NCBI GenBank assembly: GCA_014381795.1 | Contig: JACNKY010000219.1 | Span: 1 to 17,467, forward strand | DNA: 17,467 bases | From: Pseudomonadota bacterium | Lineage (GTDB): Bacteria > SAR324 > NAC60-12 | Direction: 5' to 3' | Shown here: positions 14,605-17,467 of the stretch, piece after piece | Layout: every line of letters begins with the position of its first letter | Position numbering within the stretch: position 1 is the first letter of the stretch | Made by a program: the position numbers and the translations under genes | The notes under the pieces: model-generated | Seen by the model: only the letters and a program-made list of their open reading frames with translations | Databases searched by the model: none | Told to the model about the DNA's origin: nothing

Positions 14605-15396
14605 TTAATTACCAGTTGGCGGTTCTTTGTGGAGCGGAATATTGACGGTCTTATGGAGCAACTCATCGGCGCTCCCTACTTCCCAAACGCGAAAATCTAG
14701 ACGAACATCATCCGTATGCTCAACCGCCAAGAACGGAGTCTGCAGATTTGATTCTATTTTTCCTCCTGCAGGCAGCCAATAATATTTTGAAGGAAGATTT
14801 TCCTGAATACGCGTTTTCCAAAAATGGGCGCTTACACGTATAAAACGTGGCGATTGTGCAGGATTGTCAATCCGGAACTGCAGAGTGGCGGTCTTCTCTT
14901 CAGTTTCAACTGTGGAAATTTTTTCAAGAAAATTTAGCGTCAGGCTCGTCAGTTCTGGAGATGCCCCGTCTGCAATCCTATTTTTCCAGTATAGTCGCTG
15001 CATTGCTCCCAGCCAAACAACTGAACGTTTATGATCCTCCAGTTCCCGCCATAGTTTTAACAAAGGCGGTACATCTGTCGGATCACCCAGCATGCCAATC
15101 AACATTACAATTTGCCAGGACACATTTTCAGTTTCCGAATTCATGATCGAATTTCGCAGGACAGGCAAACCCCACTGCGGATAAACTAAAAAAGCCCGCA
15201 TAGCCTGAAATCGTTTTTCCGGAGATTCATCACTCAGCATCGGCAGCCAACGATGCTCAAATGCGTAACGTGCCTGATTTTCAAAAAAAGCATGTGCCGA
15301 AGACGCACCCATACCAGCGGCAGACAAAAGGAGGATCAAGCTGAATGTGATGCAATAAAGAAGATTCAAATACTTTTTCAAAATTCTGCCTTCCAT
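14605..15396 (-). CDS. Exported HEAT-like protein of unknown function
   Basis: This is a protein of up to 263 residues. It has an N-terminal basic and hydrophobic signal peptide with likely cleavage after AHA (residue 36). A helical region follows (about 50-160) with HEAT-like pairs, such as SPEKRFQAMRAFL and DPTDVPPLLKLWREL. A predicted beta-rich domain (about 165-250) ends it. I do not recognise a named family. The ATG at 15396 overlaps the upstream glycosyltransferase gene by 19 bp and has no Shine-Dalgarno. A TTG five codons later (15381) has GGAAGG at 7 nt and forms a 4-nt TTGA overlap with the upstream stop; it would give MKKYLNLLYCI, a more usual signal peptide, so it may be the real start. 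The gene is the last of the HAD-glycosyltransferase unit, so a role in envelope polysaccharide or surface biogenesis is possible but unproven. Confidence 0.72.
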   Translation of the reverse strand: MEGRILKKYLNLLYCITFSLILLLSAAGMGASSAHAFFENQARYAFEHRWLPMLSDESPEKRFQAMRAFLVYPQWGLPVLRNSIMNSETENVSWQIVMLIGMLGDPTDVPPLLKLWRELEDHKRSVVWLGAMQRLYWKNRIADGASPELTSLTLNFLEKISTVETEEKTATLQFRIDNPAQSPRFIRVSAHFWKTRIQENLPSKYYWLPAGGKIESNLQTPFLAVEHTDDVRLDFRVWEVGSADELLHKTVNIPLHKEPPTGN

Positions 15397-16508
15397 TGTC
15401 GATAGCCGAATTCAATGGCATGCGCCATTTGTTCCTTATAATGTCCTCTGCCAAAACGTGACATCTGCAACTGAAACGCTTCCGGAGCAAAACTCTTCCA
15501 ACTACGTTCCATTTTCTCTACTGCTTCAATAAGCGCTTCTACGTTTTGCTCTGCGAAAAATACACCCGTTTGCTCAGTTACTGTTTCCAACGCACCTCCG
15601 GAAGCAAAGGCAATCACCGGCGTATTGCATGCCTGTGCTTCGAGCGGTGTGATACCAAAATCATCTTCTCCCGGAAAAACCAAAGCCCGCGCCTGCTGAT
15701 ATAATTCTAACAGTTTTTCATTTGAAAGAGCACCCAGAAACTCAATGTTATCACCTGCAATCGATCTGCAGTATTCTTCGTCCTGACCACTGCCCGAAAT
15801 TTTAAGGGGAAGTTTGAGTTGATTGAAAGCTTCTACCGCTAAATCCACGCGTTTATTCGGAGCAAAAGCTCCTACCATCAGATAATAACCTGCTTTTGTA
15901 TCTCCGGGTTTAAAGCGTGAAAGATCAACTGGCGGATAAATAACCTGTGATTCACGACCATAATACTCAAGAATCTTTTTGCGTATGTTATCGCTGTTAC
16001 AGAGAAATGTATCTACGCGTTTCGCTGTATTATGATCCCAGCGCTGTAAGTACGGACGCATTAATTCCGCACCAATTCTGACAGGCCAAGAAGTTCGAGG
16101 TTGCCGAAAATAAACACCAAACTGATCCCAGACATAACGCATTGGTGTATGGACGTAGGAGATGTGATAGACCGAGTCATAGTGCTTTACGCCCTTGGCC
16201 ACACAATGGCTGGAACTCACAATCAGATCGTATGCGCTGAAATCAAACTGCTCGATCGCAGTTGGGAAAAGCGGAAGGTAATGGCGGTATTTTTTAAGTC
16301 CAAATGGTAAATGTTGTACAAATGAAGGATGAATCGGCATGGCTTCAATCGTATCGGAAAGCTCCCCCTTTTGGGGAATCAGAGTGTAAAGATCTGCATC
16401 AGGAAATAATTCACAAAGCACCTCAAGACACTTTTCGCCACCACGCATTCCAGTCAACCAATCGTGCACCAGCGCGACTTTAAGTCCTTTCAGTAATGGT
16501 GCACTCAT
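15378..16508 (-). CDS. GT4-family glycosyltransferase
   Basis: This 376-residue GT-B fold enzyme transfers a nucleotide-activated sugar, probably in polysaccharide or lipopolysaccharide synthesis at the cytosolic face. The N-terminal domain has VALVHDWLTGMRGGEK (11-26, glycine-rich acceptor-side loop) and SYVHTPMRYVWD (117-128). The C-terminal domain has YLMVGAFAPNKRVDLAVEAF (209-228) and PGEDDFGITPLEAQA (279-293), the nucleotide-sugar site. In most relatives the E-x7-E motif reads EEDFG; here the first Glu is Asp282, a conservative change. The ATG overlaps the TGA of the HAD gene (ATGA), and its 3' end overlaps the HEAT-like gene, so all three are coupled. The sugar cannot be predicted. Confidence 0.9.
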   Translation of the reverse strand: MSAPLLKGLKVALVHDWLTGMRGGEKCLEVLCELFPDADLYTLIPQKGELSDTIEAMPIHPSFVQHLPFGLKKYRHYLPLFPTAIEQFDFSAYDLIVSSSHCVAKGVKHYDSVYHISYVHTPMRYVWDQFGVYFRQPRTSWPVRIGAELMRPYLQRWDHNTAKRVDTFLCNSDNIRKKILEYYGRESQVIYPPVDLSRFKPGDTKAGYYLMVGAFAPNKRVDLAVEAFNQLKLPLKISGSGQDEEYCRSIAGDNIEFLGALSNEKLLELYQQARALVFPGEDDFGITPLEAQACNTPVIAFASGGALETVTEQTGVFFAEQNVEALIEAVEKMERSWKSFAPEAFQLQMSRFGRGHYKEQMAHAIEFGYRQWKAEF

Positions 16509-17194
16509 CCTTTTTTCTTGATTAACTGCGGCAGTAAACCGAGGTGTTTCAATTCAGTATAATGTTCAGCATCCACAGGCGGATGATCCTGTTCATGCTC
16601 CCAGGTTGACAAATAAGGCACATGAACAGCTTGTGCGCCAATTTGCACAATCGGTACAATGTCAGAGCGCATTGAATTTCCAATCATCATAAAATGTGAA
16701 GGTTTAATTTTGTGACGCTTGAGGATTTTACTGTATACTTCTGTAGTTTTGTCACTCACTATTTCAACTGCGTCAAAAAATTCAGCCAATCCGGAACGGG
16801 CAATTTTCGTTTCCTGATCAATCAAATCACCTTTGGTGATCAACAACAGGGAATATTTTTGGGAAAGTTCTTCAACCACTTCACGAACGTGCGGTAATAA
16901 TTCAATCGGGGCTGCTAACATCTCACGGCCAAAATCAAGGATTTGCTGGATTTCATGTCCGCGTACTTCACCATCAGTCAACTCGATGGCGGTTTCGATC
17001 ATGGAAAGGATGAAACCTTTTATGCCATAGCCAAAATGCTGCAGATTTTTTATCTGAGTCGCAAATAAAGTTTGATCAACAACTTCCTGTCCATGAGACG
17101 AAAGCATTTCACTAAACTTTATTTGGGTCATTGTGAAAATAGACTCATTATGCCAAAGGGTATCATCGGCATCAAAGGCAATTACTTCAAACAT
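16505..17194 (-). CDS. HAD-superfamily hydrolase
   Basis: This 229-residue cytosolic phosphatase-like protein has all HAD motifs: motif I DADDT (8-12, nucleophile Asp8 and acid Asp10), motif II Thr120 in LLLITKGD, motif III Lys149 (SDKT) and motif IV GNSMRSD (172-178). A helical cap lies between motifs I and II (about 20-90), as in the YjjG/phosphoglycolate-phosphatase type. FDADDTLWHNE is typical of a widespread uncharacterised subgroup. Its substrate is unknown; coupling to a glycosyltransferase suggests a sugar phosphate, which is inference. It is the first gene of the three-gene unit. No Shine-Dalgarno is visible before the ATG at 17194. Confidence 0.9.
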   Translation of the reverse strand: MFEVIAFDADDTLWHNESIFTMTQIKFSEMLSSHGQEVVDQTLFATQIKNLQHFGYGIKGFILSMIETAIELTDGEVRGHEIQQILDFGREMLAAPIELLPHVREVVEELSQKYSLLLITKGDLIDQETKIARSGLAEFFDAVEIVSDKTTEVYSKILKRHKIKPSHFMMIGNSMRSDIVPIVQIGAQAVHVPYLSTWEHEQDHPPVDAEHYTELKHLGLLPQLIKKKG

Positions 17195-17271
17195 TTTTTG
17201 TTTGTTGTAATCAGGGCTTAGTTAAAGCAGGAAAGAAAACAGTTGGCAGAAAAGCCGGATCCGTGAATTAT

Positions 17272-17319
17272 GGAGAAAAAAGGAGAATAAAGCTTGAACA
17301 GTTTTTCTAAGTTCAGCTT
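17272..17319 (-). terminator. Possible terminator after the truncated right-edge gene
   Basis: On the minus strand AAGCTGAAC (17319-17311) can pair with GTTCAAGCTT (17299-17290, one bulged A) around an 11-nt loop. A pyrimidine-rich run with T6 follows about 8 nt later (17289-17272). The distance to the T-run is longer than ideal. The AAGCT of the 5' arm can instead pair with the hairpin upstream of it (17315-17350), so the two structures exclude each other. Confidence 0.4.
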
Positions 17320-17350
17320 AGGGTGAGATCAAAACCTCACCCAAAAAGCT
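17315..17350 (-). other. Hairpin immediately after a stop codon
   Basis: Read on the minus strand, AGCTT then TTT then GGGTGAG, an 8-nt loop, CTCACCC, T and AAGCT. The inner 7-bp stem is perfect and a 5-bp outer stem is separated by a small internal loop. It starts right after the TGA of the truncated gene. No T-run follows directly. Confidence 0.5.
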
Positions 17351-17467
17351 TCACAAATGATGGCACTGACGCTCCTCAACTAACATCTCGTTTAAAGAGT
17401 CACGCATAACGTTGATCATGATCAAGTCTCTGCGCGTCTTTGCCGATGACTCCAAGAGATCTAGTCC
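17351..17467 (-). CDS. C-terminal end of a gene cut by the window edge
   Basis: A minus-strand frame is open from the right edge for 38 codons and stops with TGA at 17353-17351. It is rich in charged and aliphatic residues (AKTRRDLIMINVMRDSLNEM, then a LVEERQCHHL end) and looks like an amphipathic helix. One other minus-strand frame is also open for 21 codons (stop at about 17403) but has less coding character. A hairpin follows the stop at once. I do not recognise the family; too little is present. Confidence 0.5.
   Translation of the reverse strand, partial: GLDLLESSAKTRRDLIMINVMRDSLNEMLVEERQCHHL

Overview
This is a bacterial chromosomal window of moderate to low GC. About 90% is coding and no intergenic stretch exceeds 300 bases. 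The gene set suggests a Gram-negative proteobacterium-like organism: an ISC-type Fe-S operon with HscA/HscB, lipoproteins with lipoboxes, haem and arginine biosynthesis, and a probable selenoprotein. An uncultured marine lineage such as SAR324 or another 'delta'-type group would fit, but that is inference; no rRNA or other phylogenetic marker is present. I saw no tRNA, rRNA, CRISPR array, transposase or phage gene.

Left third (1-5137, + strand): a cluster of secreted or envelope proteins. It contains a 5'-truncated YHYH-domain protein, a YHYH lipoprotein, a small lipoprotein with a predicted beta-sandwich end, a second paralogous YHYH lipoprotein, and a HupE/UreJ_2-type membrane protein. The gaps between the first members carry repeats of a GAGC-N(2-3)-GTCGA type. 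The cluster is AT-rich and looks like an accessory module. Its histidine-rich YHYH motifs, Ca-binding-like loops and putative metal permease suggest a metal-linked envelope system of unknown function.

Middle (5247-9031): hemE on the minus strand, then an orphan DnaC/IstB-like AAA+ ATPase with an N-terminal cysteine-rich region on the plus strand, convergent with argC. The stop codons of the ATPase gene and argC share one TGATCA palindrome. Directly upstream of argC, with no spacer, lies an ArsC/Spx-family gene with an in-frame TGA exactly where the first active-site cysteine should be (Sec14-Thr-Ser-Cys17). A compact hairpin with a GGU loop starts 16 nt after the TGA and looks like a bacterial SECIS. 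This is the most striking feature: a likely selenoprotein that standard gene calling would cut down to a C-terminal 65-residue fragment. A near-perfect 28-bp inverted repeat (dRS3/REP-like) lies just upstream of it.

Right half (9032-14473, minus strand): the operon iscR-iscS-iscU-hscB-hscA plus a class I methyltransferase. A clear sigma70-like promoter precedes iscR, with a helical-turn direct repeat in its spacer that could be the IscR operator. iscA and ferredoxin are missing from the operon, and HscB carries a eukaryote-like tetracysteine N-terminus.

Right end (14605-17467, minus strand): a translationally coupled set made of a HAD hydrolase, a GT4 glycosyltransferase and an exported HEAT-like protein. 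Upstream of it is the C-terminus of another minus-strand gene, cut by the window edge and followed by two alternative hairpins and a U-rich tract.
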